Source of the DNA: Theristus sp. LFF4_11
Taxonomy: Eukaryota; Nematoda; Chromadorea; Monhysterida; Xyalidae
Direction: 5' to 3'
Assembly (NCBI GenBank): GCA_030248135.1
Contig: JASANC010005261.1
Span: 1 to 64,000, forward strand
DNA length: 64,000 bases
In this document: piece by piece, positions 21,994 through 32,700 of the stretch
Position numbering within the stretch: position 1 is the first letter of the stretch
Layout: each line of letters starts with the position of its first letter
The notes under the pieces: model-generated
What the model was told of the DNA's origin: nothing
Seen by the model: only the letters and a program-made list of their open reading frames with translations
Databases searched by the model: none
Made by a program: the position numbers and the translations under genes

Positions 21994-23996
21994 TCAGTGG
22001 TTTACCAGAGATACAAATCTTGCTATCAAAAAATATAACGTGTGGTAACAATTATCATAAAAGTGAAATTCAACACAGCCAGTAATTTTACTGTTTTCGT
22101 CTGAAGACCGTGCACTTTCTTCCTGAAGTCGAATCGTTGACATGGCGCAGCCAAATGCCGAGAATGACCGACGCTGCCGTTTTTGCAATGTTCTGTATAG
22201 TCGAAAGGATAACTTCAAACAACATCTGAGGAGTGTGCACGGCGAAGTGCTTGAACAACAGCAAAAATGCAGTCCGGATTTGCGCTGCATACCGTGTAAC
22301 AAGCTGTTTTCAACAATCAGCAATCTGAATAAGCACCTGAGAAGCTTGAAGCATCAGGCCAACGCATCACCACTCACATGAACCCGTTGAACCGATAGAT
22401 CTGATTGTTCGGGTGCTTGCCGGCACGTGACCCTTGAAACTGTTCGGTGTAAACGGCTGATCAAACTCGACCAAACGACTGCTGATTACCTGGAAAAAAA
22501 GCAAGAAAACTTGGTATAAATCCATCATTGGTTTTAAATTGGCTTTGACTGTGTGGTTTTTCGGAAATTGTTTGCTGCAAATCAGCTCCGTTACCTCAGT
22601 TCCTGTACTACATTTCTCAATTGCCCTGAACTCTGTAACAACACAAATCAACTAGTCCAAAAACCAACTCTATGCAACCGTGCACCTTGATCTGATTGGA
22701 CAGCGAGCCCACCAGCTCGTCAAAAATGAACACGAAAACAAAACAGACGCACCAGCGCTGGCGGTCGTAGGCTGCGTCGCTCCACAGCACGGACACTTGT
22801 CATCAGCGACGTCATTGCTTGCCAAACAATATGGGAATGACCATTTCCCGTCGGCTCGCGTTGTGTTGGTGACTGAAAAATATGGGAAAAACGTGGCACA
22901 TCGGGGAAAACGAGAGACGTTACAACAGTCAATTGCAAATGGGGAAACCGTGCATTCGAAGAAAAAAGCAAAACTTTGCATCCCTGACAGTGACGACTGA
23001 GACAGGTAATGTGGTAACACACAGTTGAGTCTCACTTACGGTTGGAGATATGAAAAAATGTGAAAAAATGCTTCTTCTATTTTGCTCTAAAACCGGATTT
23101 TCTTTTTTCCCTGACCCTAGCCAGACCGACGATGGATGCAAAGGCAAACTTAGCTACCACAAAAAGCGATTTTTGAACACACCCAAATTTTGGTTATTTT
23201 CTGAAGAGAAACAACTAAGAACGGCCCATTATTCAATTACACGTCAGAACCTGTCCTGTTTTACTGTTGAAAATGCAATTTTTCCTCTATGAAATAGACA
23301 AAATTTCAATAAAACACAATTTGCGCTCTTCTAATTCACCGTATTGCTCTGAAAAAAGCCTGGCAAATCTCAGCTCGAACAGACGCTTTGAACGAACCTA
23401 ACTTGTAAAAAGTTAAAATTTTAATTTAAAAAAACCGGATTTTTTCGCTGACCCTAGTCTCACTCACAAACAAACAGACAAAACACGCCAATTGTACTAA
23501 CAAGCGAGTAGCTGACCTGCGGAAACGGGCGGCTTCCAGTGTTTTGGCGTGTCACAGCCACAGCACACGCACTCGCTGGCGGCAGCGCGATTGTGCAGTT
23601 TGCACTTGGCACACAGCCATGCGTCCGCTTGTGCTCGCATGCACTTCGAGCACACCGCGCCCAAGCCGACGTTCACCTTGGAACAGGACGCGCATTGCCA
23701 GCTGCCTGCTCGTCGCACATCCGTTTCGGCTGATGAAGCTGAAACAAGCAACCATGAGAACACTGAACGCGCGCAACACCAACACACTTCAATGCCAGCT
23801 TCAATTCAAAAGCACTGCTCTCAGCTAATGAGCGAAATAGCTCACCTTGTGCATCAGTTTCATGATCACCTTGGTCACTGTTTGACGTGGATGCCGTTGA
23901 GTCACTGGAATTGTTGGATTCATTCGAGACGGACGTGGATGTGTCGACGGTTGGCTTGTTTGCTTTGCTGCTCGTTGCCTCTGCCGAGTCTTTCGT
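21994..23996 (-). CDS. RanBP2-type zinc-finger protein, possibly nucleoporin Nup153-like (5' end not found)
   Basis: Exons in order are 23996-23846, 23738-23517, 22872-22753, 22632-22595, 22489-22378 and, less surely, 22100-21994 with a TGA stop. Phases agree at each junction. The first exon is Ser/Thr/Asn-rich (STSVSNESNNSSDSTASTSN). The second holds two perfect RanBP2-type fingers, W-x-C-x2-C-x3-N-x6-C-x2-C: WQCASCSKVNVGLGAVCSKC and WLCAKCKLHNRAAASECVCC. The third exon holds another, WSFPYCLASNDVADDKCPCC, in which the first cysteine is phenylalanine. A later exon reads LVEFDQPFTPNSFKGH. Such fingers bind Ran-GDP in nucleoporins, or ubiquitin or RNA in other families; several in a row with a Ser-rich linker suggest Nup153 or Nup358, but no FG repeats are seen. 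The start lies upstream of 23996, possibly beyond the repeat at 24074-24650. Confidence 0.66.
22142..22381 (+). CDS. Small C2H2 zinc-finger ORF (79 aa), antisense within an intron
   Basis: This intronless ORF has an ATG at 22142 and a stop at 22379-22381. It carries two C2H2-type motifs: CRFCNVLYSRKDNFKQHLRS followed by VH (C-x2-C-x12-H-x4-H), and CIPCNKLFSTISNLNKHLRS followed by LKH. The linker between them is ~20 residues. The protein is short for a transcription factor and could be a genuine micro-gene, an exon of a longer plus-strand gene, or a retrocopy. It lies on the opposite strand inside the last proposed intron of the RanBP2-finger gene, and its stop codon overlaps that gene's splice donor at 22377. 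Confidence 0.6.
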   Translation: MAQPNAENDRRCRFCNVLYSRKDNFKQHLRSVHGEVLEQQQKCSPDLRCIPCNKLFSTISNLNKHLRSLKHQANASPLT

Positions 23997-24073
23997 CTGA
24001 ACAACAACAGCATGAAATTCAAGTTGTGCTAAATCAATCAGGGAGTTCGAAAAACCACATATATGATAGGCAA

Positions 24074-24650
24074 GCGCCTCGCGAATGACTCTCGTGTGGC
24101 GGAACTTTGCAGATTTTGTTTTGGTGACCTCAATTACCCCTTTTCCAAACCGTTACCATGCATCTTTTTGTGTTTTGACCCCCAAAACGTCATTAATTGT
24201 CCATCCCCAGCTAAAGTGAAGACAAACATACCGCCTTGAAATTCGATCAATTGATGATGTCGCGACGACACGACACGAAGCAACAACCAGACAACGTAGC
24301 GCTTGCAAACGGAGCAGCTCGGACGCTCTGCGAGGCGAATCGTCACCTTATCTGCATCGGAAATGGTAAGCCAAGCTTTGGGACGCTCAAAAACTTCATC
24401 GCAGATGAAGCCTAAAATCAGTCGGGAAAACGGTCCAACATCTGCTGACGGTTTCACGAATTAAAGAAAATTTTTGTTGAACTTTCAAAAAATTGAGCCA
24501 AAATTGAGGTTTTCAATTTGATTGATTGATTGATTGATTGATTAGATTTTCAGAGCATATTAGAGGAAAATTTTTCGAATTAAAAAAAATCGGCATTATT
24601 TTTGTTTTTTTAATCACTTTTCGATTTTTGTTTAACAACCCTAGTCACGA
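24074..24650 (-). repeat. Dispersed repeat copy ending in GTTTAACAACCC
   Basis: This is the same family as 17826-20790, and here the copy is uninterrupted. The minus strand from 24457 stays open for 107 codons and includes the peptide FERPKAWLTISDADKVTIRL, corresponding to KRPKGWLTISDADKVTIRLA in the left copy. A (TTGA)n tract lies at 24517-24543. The shared reading frame hints at an ancestral ORF. No known domain is recognised. Confidence 0.68.
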
Positions 24651-25759
24651 CTCACGACGAGCACCGAGATCAATCGCATGACGAGACCACGAGAGGACGA
24701 GACGAGTCATCGAGCGGTTTCGAGCGATTTTTTAGTTTGCAAATCTGTCAATCCGCTCATGCTTCTCAATCCGAACTCTCACCGGCAGGCAGGAACAAAA
24801 CTCTTCTGACGTTCGATAGTTTGAGCTTTGAGGAAGAAAGAAGAATGACTGTGTTGTGCAGGTGCTGTTGGCAACCAATTCTAAATTGCAATTTCACTTT
24901 TCAATAAAGCGGAAATTAACAAAAAGAATTCACGCTTCGCTGGAAATTTTGTTTTGTTTAAACATGTAGGCCAACCCGTGGCATCGGCATGCTCATGCTC
25001 ATGATCCACTAGCGCGCGCGCACACGCTCCGGCCCCAACAAAAACTTGTTCAAAACGCAATTGTTCTGACATCTACCTTCTTGAAAAGGCTTGGCTTAGG
25101 TTAGGATTAGGTTGGGAATAGGTTTGGCTTAGGATTAGGCTTTAGGATCAAGATTTGATTCAAGTCCGTTTTAGCAATGTCCGACAACGCGCGTGTTTTA
25201 CCTGAAGCGGATTTTAGAAAAGAAGGGCAACCCCCTATTTGGGAGGCGTAATGCATCATTATTAAAACAGCTGCATCTGCAGTTCCGGTGCTCCTCCTCC
25301 ATAACACAGGAAAGAAAAAAATGCAAAAACTAAATTGATCATTTTCACCTTATCAAAAAGGCTTGGCTTAGGATTAGGATTAGGTTTAAGATTAGGAACC
25401 TACAACAACTCATTACAAGCAACCTCAGATCAAAAATCGAAAAAAATCACTTTTAAGAATGTATACAAATCGATGTGGGGAGGGAGACGCTTTTTCACAT
25501 CAAATTATTTCAAAAAAATGTGGTTCTTCGTTCGGACTCTGATCTGATTGATTTTGTACAACTTAACTTGATTTATAAAAACAAATTTAACTTTTTCTTT
25601 AAAAAAACAACAATCGTCATTTTTGTTTTTTTGACAACCCCCAGAGCCACCCAGTCCCAGACACCACCAGAGAAACAGAGAGAAAGCGCTCAAACTCAAA
25701 CACCAAGCAAGAACCAAGCCCAGCCCAGCCCCAGAACCGAACACAACAATTGCAATGCA
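24651..25759. other. Non-coding flank of SPC25 with TTAGGA-type tracts
   Basis: Telomere-like tracts (aaaaggcttggcttaggttaggattaggttggg at 25084-25118; aaaaaggcttggcttaggattaggattagg at 25356-25385) lie either side of an AT-rich stretch. They are followed by a dispersed repeat that ends in gtttttttgacaacccc near 25640. A purine-rich CAGCCCAGCCCC tract leads into the SPC25 start. A minus-strand ORF at 24881-25072 is without motif. Confidence 0.5.
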
Positions 25760-27505
25760 ATGGAGCATATAAATGAGTACAAGTCGACATCCAACAAGCA
25801 TCGTCGCCATTTTGTCACTCGTCAAGAAGAGGCCATTCGTTCGCTGGATGTGCTCGCGGCCACAGTCAGCGATTACCTTGACGACGTCGCGAAGGAGGCA
25901 AGAAACTGCTCAAAAGCTTATGGTAATTGAAAGTGCAGTTTTGTATGCGCAACAACGCACACCTTCCGCCTTATCTTCCTGTCCTGTTATGCCTTGAAAA
26001 GATGTTGTTGTTTTTTCAAAACGCAGAAGCGTTGAAAAGAAATGCGGACGCGTGCGAGAATGAGCGTCAGCAGCTCGATCCACTGCAACAAGGTAGGCCG
26101 TTGTTGTTGTCGTTCTGCTTTTATGGTCCTGTTATTCTGGAACAGCTCAGTCAACTAATGAGCGGTTGGTTGAATTTGATGACCGCCATTTTTTTGTGAT
26201 TTTTTTGTGCAAAATTTAACAGAACACGGCGATCTTTGTCGCATCATCAGTGAACAAGCCGAAGCAAACCAGCGCGCTCGCCAGGTGCTGAACGAAGTGA
26301 ACATCAGTCGTGAGCAAAAATCTGGCAACGTCGCTGAGTTGGTGCAGTGCGTCGAAAAGCAAGCATTACGTCAGTGCATGCATGCATGTCATTTTGAACG
26401 CATTCTCTGGTGCCAGTTCTTTTTCCAGACCAATTTTGAACAGTCCGCGTGCGTACCGAACGCAGGAAACAAAACAGTGTCTCAACGCCAGTTGATATTG
26501 GATTGTTTTCGTGAACTACGTGGTCGTCGAGTCACTGCACTGCGTTTGATCGAACTGCGTTGCATTTTCAGTGTTGAGGCATCACCAGAACGCTGCGAAA
26601 GCAACAGCGCACCGCGTCGGCCGACCCTTGGCCGCTCTGGAGTCAGCGCTTGGCATGACCGTCAAACAGAATGGTGATGAAATCATTGAATTGTTGTAGT
26701 CGAACGAAGCGAATCAAAAACGAACAAAATCTCTGTGGTCTGAGCTTGCTCGTGGTTACCAGCACATTTTACGAGTTTCACGATTACATTGCAGCTGCAA
26801 CTTCAGCGAGCAATTCGGCTAGCGGCTAGCACAATGGTTCATGGTGTTTTGTTGTTTGCGTTTCAGATGAGTGTCCCAATCAACTCGTGATCAGTCTTCG
26901 TAACGTGCCGAACGTTGGGCAAAACGTGTCACTGACTGTGGCACCCAGTGAAAACAATACTTTCCATGGTTGGTTTTCGTCAACAATTTATTACCACCAA
27001 CAGAATTCTTCTTTCCACGTTTTCGAGTTTTTTTGTCTCGATTACCAATACATTGGTGGCGCGCAATACCGATACCATCCATATTCAAAACCCTTGCTAT
27101 TTTTGATGTCGCAACTTTGCGCTTGAAAAAACAGCACAGAAAAGCTTTTGAATGCTCGCCCAACTACAGTCGAACACCAATCTAAATTACATATGTTGTA
27201 TAGGCAGTCAGCTGATTGGTTGGTGTGCAATTGATGTATGCTTTCTGTGCAGGCATTGCTGTGGAGGTGGAGTCTGTCCTACACAGCAAGCATGCATCAC
27301 GTAATCACCAACCAATCAGCTGATTGCTTATGATTTAAAGTTCGGTTGCAAGCTGCAGCGTTTGTTGCATTTCATTTCAGTTGTGTCCATCTCACCGCCA
27401 AACTGGAGCGTCTCCAATGTGAACGAACGTCTATTACAAACCAACCAATTAGCATCGTTTTTGAGAGATTTCCGTCACGAATTGCGACAGTCGGTGCAGA
27501 TTTGA
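25760..27505 (+). CDS. SPC25: SPC25 homologue, kinetochore NDC80 complex subunit, complete, 7 exons
   Basis: Exons are 25760-25922, 26027-26092, 26223-26369, 26444-26490, 26589-26673, 26867-26968 and 27381-27505. All phases agree and give 244 residues; human SPC25 has 224. SPC25 pairs with SPC24 at the chromosome-proximal end of the NDC80 complex, which attaches kinetochores to microtubules. The N-terminal two thirds are polar and heptad-rich (for example EQAEANQRARQVLNEVNISR), as expected of the coiled-coil rod. The C-terminal globular (RWD-like) part is the basis of the call: LAALESALGMTVKQ, NQLVISLRNVPNVGQNVSLT, a PPNWSVSNVNERLLQTNQLA segment and LASFLRDFRHELRQSV follow the order and spacing of human SPC25. 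The start is the first ATG in frame after a long non-conserved open stretch. Exon 4 (47 nt) is the least certain. AATAAA signals lie at 27815 and 27903. Confidence 0.9.
27210..27321. mobile_element. Complete hairpin MITE in SPC25 intron 6
   Basis: The 112-bp palindrome begins AGCTGATTGGTTGGTGTGCA and ends accaaccaatcagct. The arms match the halves at 1615 and 16978 and the full element at 55095-55233. No coding capacity. The terminal GATTGGTTGG / CCAACCAATC contains a CCAAT box on each arm. Confidence 0.75.
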
Positions 27506-29303
27506 CTTTTCGCTTTTTACGATCAGCGTTTGATGTTATACGTTGTGTTGTGTATGATATTCATTTCGTACATTTTAAGGTATGCTTTCGTGTTTTGTGT
27601 TTCTGAAGTTAATGTGAAAATAACGTTTGTGGGTTTTTAACAATGATTGTTTTATGTTCTACCTTTTGCACCTTCTATCGAGCATTGATTCAACGTTTTT
27701 TGGCTGACATCGTCTGTTTCATTGTTTTGCATTGAGCATTTTGAGTGTGAGCAGGGGAACCGTTGAAAACTATTGATAAAGATTTCCCTTTGAATTTTTT
27801 TGCTCGTTACACCGAATAAACGTTAGCAAATTTCGGAACAAGTTTTCGTTGTGATTGCATTTTTTAAGTTCTTTGTTGGTGTTTTTAACCACAGTATGGC
27901 CGAATAAAGAAGGCAGTCCTTGTATTCTCCATCAAGGCGGGATTAGTGGCAGACTAGGAGTTTTTTAAACGCCAAGATAATTCCCTATGGTATGTGCAAT
28001 GGATAAAGAACGGACAGAATAGCGCGAACAATTGATCAATGTAATGAGCACGATAATTTGATAAACAATGGCTTTCTGGACGCCTTTTTTCGTTTATTCA
28101 AATTTCGCGCTCTCCTTGCACCTTGTACAAAGCTGCCATGTTTACTTTGTCATTCCGTAGCTTGATCTGATCTGGATAATTCAGCCAAACCAAATTTCTG
28201 TCCATTTTCCGTTTTTTTATTAAAATTTCCATCGACTTTCTTCAGTCATCACTGGGTTGGCAGCAAAAGCTCACAATAAAGGTAAACGTAATAATAGTAA
28301 TAAAAAATAAAACTATGTCAACATAATCTAGATATTGAGAAACAATGCATCAAATCAATCATATCGCATGGTAAAAGTAATAATAATGCAACGCGCCAAA
28401 CAATAGAAAAGACGAGAATGTATGATTGCTGATAAATTAATTAAAAAGAAAACAAACAAATAAACAACAAACATGGAATGCAAAAAAGTCTGTAAATGTG
28501 GAACAAAGAGGAAACAAACCGTCAAAAACAATCAAAATATAACGTTCGGTATTCACAGTTTTCTGTCACGCAGTTGTTTAAGGTGTATCATCCGTCGATC
28601 GCGCGTCCGCGAATAAAATACAAACCATGAAAAATACTACGGCAATGACTAGTAACAAAGAAACGAGTCATGAAAATAATAAAAAAGAGGAAAACGCTAT
28701 TATTTTTCTGATTGCAACCAGAGAAAGCAAAGTAGTGAGTGCCATAAAACTCACAAAAAACAAAGCGTCATACTGAGTTGAGTTGTGCTCAATGAATACA
28801 TGGAGTGAAAGTATCAAATCACACTGATGAATTTAATCCAACTTTCTTTTCAACTACAGTGTTGATTGAGTTTTTAGTGTTTTATTTGCCACGCTTTGAA
28901 GAAATTGTGAGCGTATGTAGCAACTGGAATCTTCGTTTGAAAGCGAAAAAGTTGTAAAAGTAGTAATACAAAAAAATTACTAGTATTTAATGGCGCTGAG
29001 TCAGCCATTTCATTCACAGTGTTGTGGTGCTATTTTGTGGCTGCTGTGGTGGTGGTGACTGATTACATTAGTAGCGTTGGCTTCAGAAAACAGTAGAACC
29101 AGACGAAAACGTTTACAGATCAGGTATGCGGTAGTGAAGAAACGTGTTTGGGCGAACAAACGTTTAACCGTTTTTGGGCACACGAATATCTGCGGAAAAC
29201 AAAATCGGTGGCATATTGAAAGCGAATGTTCGGCGTTGGCGGTGTTCCGTTGCTGTTCCGTTGGATATTGCACTTGCGGCACTTGTGTTGGCGGACCGGT
29301 CTG
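27506..29303. other. Convergent intergenic region between SPC25 and RIMBP
   Basis: This is AT-rich and without a credible ORF. It contains plus-strand AATAAA signals at 27815-27820 and 27903-27908 for SPC25 and a minus-strand AATAAA (28098-28093) that may serve RIMBP. The rest presumably holds both 3' UTRs. No repeat was recognised. Confidence 0.55.
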
Positions 29304-29746
29304 TTATTTCTTCTGAAAATCAACAGTACACTGTTTGTGTGCAAAGTCTGCTTGCAGAAATTGACAGTGTCACTCAAAACGGTCACACGAGGAGCACATA
29401 CTTTCGGAGCACCCTTCGCGGGCGCCTGCGACGTTTTGCGAGCTGGAGCTGCCCCGCCAGCTGACGTCTTTTTGGCCGGGGCGGCGCCCGGTTTAGCGGG
29501 CGGCTTGGCGCCAGCAGCGGCCGGTTTGGCGCCAGCACCGGCCGGCTTCGCAGCAGCGCCCACAGAGGCGCCCGACTGAACGGACGTCTGCCGCGGCACT
29601 TGCGCGATGCGCCGTTGCCCGTTCGCGGTGGCAGGCGGCGACTCGCCCGGCGCTGCGCCCGTGTCCTGGAACGTGACTCCCCGCTGTTGCTGCTGCTGTT
29701 GCATCTGCTGTTGTTGTTGACTGTCGAGCGACACTTGCTGCTGCAT
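29304..29746 (-). CDS. RIMBP: RIMBP C-terminal tail exons
   Basis: Exon 29746-29402 encodes a Gln-rich start ([20 protein letters not shown]) followed by an Ala/Pro/Lys-rich stretch with repeated GAGAKPA and APAKK units. It joins in phase 0 to a nine-base last coding exon (29312-29304) that reads Lys-Lys-stop after acceptor gattttcag. The tail is therefore strongly basic. The micro-exon is inferred from the acceptor; reading through the donor instead would add about 40 codons that look non-coding. Confidence 0.7.
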
Positions 29747-32700
29747 CTGTAATGTTGCACAAACAAACTTGCTTGTCGCTTATTCATTTTCATGTATTTT
29801 CCATTCAACTCTGCACGCACAGTAATGTTCAACTTAAAAAACAAAACGTTTGACAATGACAGATTGTGTTTGTTGTAGTGTCCTATGACGTTTGCTGACC
29901 AACAAGAAGAGAACCAAAGAATAGTGGAAATAAACAGAAGCCAGTTATTTCCATGCTATGTGCATCCATGCGTTACATGTGTGTGCGGTGCAGCTTGAAA
30001 GTTGAGATGTTGTGGAAACTCATGCACAACATGCAGTTTCTGCAAAGTGAAATGACTTGAAAAAAATGATAATGTGTGTTCCAACTAATTTCGTTGTGGA
30101 GTGTTATGTCTTTGTTATTTTGTAAATGTAAGTGAAAACCATTGAAAATCTCATAGTGCGTGTGCAACTCAATTGCTGTGGAGTGTTGTGCCATGTGCAA
30201 GAAAACTACAGGTGGTGAGAAACCAAGGTATCACGTTGGTGGACAGAGAGTTCAGAAAGCTAAGTAGCAATCTCCGGCTTACTTCCGACGTCTTAGTTTC
30301 ACTGACGCCCTCAGAAGACACAGGCAGAAAGTCCTGCAAGGCGCGCAACATAATTTTTTTTTAATTTTGACCCAAAATCTTTCTTACTTTGACACTAAGT
30401 CAAAATACTTTACACAAAAAAACAGCTGCTGATTCTGGTGGCTGCATGCAAAGCGTTCTGGTGCGCTTTTTAAAATGCGTTTCAATGTACAATAAGCACA
30501 CACACAAACGGTTTTAGTTTCCATTCATTCATCATAAATGTGTGTGTATACACAAATAAGTAATAGACAGAAACAATCACAAACGCTCAAGTAGCTTTTT
30601 TGGCTGCTCCTTTGTCGTCGAGACGCATATGTGCGTAGATATGCAAAAACGAACGTCAAAGAAGCAGATGTCAAATGAATATATAATAATTTTACATGCA
30701 GTAAAATGGCACTTACTCCTGGTTGGCCGAGTGCTCCAGGCATTTGTGGCATCTGTTGCATTTGACCCATGACCGCTTGCGACAGTTGTCCCATGCCGCC
30801 CATGGCTTGCTGTTGGGGCTGCATGCCGCTGATCGAAGGTTGACCCGGCACAGGTAAAGATGCCGCAGTTCCGTAAGGTTCGAGAAAGTTTGATGGAACC
30901 AGACCACGTTGATTGTTCACTTCTCCAATGTAGAAACCATCCTCGTCCATCTCGCCGTAGATCGTAATTACATCATTTGCACGGAAGCTCAGTTCCACTT
31001 GCTGTATATTAGTTTTAATGAAAATAAAGTTCAAATATAAATTCAAAAACAAACTAAATTTTGTTGAATTCGGTGTGTTGTCTTGGACAAATACAGTATC
31101 GGTGTGTGCGCACCATGCAGGTGCAGTTCAAGTGAGCATGAGCCAAACTGTCCTACCTCCGCGTCAACGTTCGGTGACAGCTCGCGCGGATTGTAGTCGA
31201 ACTTCGCAATCATTCGTTTGGCTGGCGCTGTTGTAACAGCGTCCCGTATGTTTTGCTCGAGGAAATCACGACCTCCTTTGCCTGAAGCCCAATGGACATT
31301 AAACGGTTAGCGTATCAGTGAACCAAAATCACACGGTCAGTGCACGTACGGAATGAGCGTGCAGCAGCTGCTGCTGGTGTCTGTTGAGCCGCTCCAGGGG
31401 GAGCTCTGGGGTATCCGTATGGATCGACGCCGACGGCGCCCCGTGAGCCGGTCGCATACGGGTCCGAATAAGGCGGTGCTCTTTGTGGCGGTGCGAACGC
31501 CGCTGCTCGTGTCGCGTACGGGTCGTCGAACGGGCCTGCAGCGCCATACGGCATGCCTGCTCGCACAGGCGGTCTCCTTCCGTAGTCGTCGACCATTGGC
31601 AGCGGGTCACCACCGGTATCATAGTAAGGCTCGTCACCCAGTTGGAATCGTGGCCTAAACGCAGAATCATGGCAAATGTTCGGCAAACGGGAAAACAAAT
31701 TACAAAATCAGCAATAACATGTATGTACAGTAACTGAAACAAGCGCGTCAATTTCAAAAAAACTACAATTGAAGTAGTGCATTTAACTTTACATACCCTC
31801 TGGTATATGGGTCTTCCAACATTGGATCCCGTCGTCTATCTAACGATCCTCTAGTGAAATATTCAGCAGTGCGGGGGGAATAAGGCATCTCACCGTATCG
31901 CCTGCAAAACAACAAATGATGTAATGAAGTAAAGTTGCTGAACTTTTGAACACTACTGATGGGAAGATATTAGATTTTCAGCACACAAAGATTGTTGTTG
32001 ACTATCTGTCACAGAATAATCAGTTTGAAAACATGAGCACTGCAATCAAGCCCATTAAAAGGGTTTTTCGTAAACCGCTCGAAAATTCCATCAAATTGAC
32101 ACTCACACGGCGGCAGATTTAACGAGCACTGGCAGCAGTCGTCTGCCTCTGCACAAACGATTAAAAAAGAGTTCACCACACAGTCAATTCAGCTTTATTT
32201 TATTTTTTTTGAAATCAAAATTCATGCAGTGATTTGACTTTCAAGAGAATAACATGCATTGCAATAACGTTCTGAGCTGCCAAACTAAAAAAAAAACACG
32301 CGAAGCAATAGTAACAGGCGTATAGTTTTTGCCTGTTTTGAAGGTTATCGTGATTAGAAAATGTCATGCAGAAGCTCATTCTTTTATCAAATAATGGAAA
32401 ATCAGTTAAAAACGGCATTCTGACCGTTCTCGCTCCGAATCGTAGTACGTCGACGGGTAGGCACCAGGAGCACGCTGTGGGTAGCCAGCGCCACCGAATG
32501 GCGCCCGTATCCGCTCGCTGGTCGGATAGTCCAAGCTGCGTGATTTGGTCGTGGAGAAGAGACGTCGTCGAAGGCGTGGATTCAGCGCTGAAGCTGCGGC
32601 GGTGCTCGCACCAGCGAGGCCGTAGCCACGATCCACTGATGCGCTCGAATCGTACTCCGTGAAGCCGGGCGCACTAAAACGAAACCGACTGCCTTTTCTT

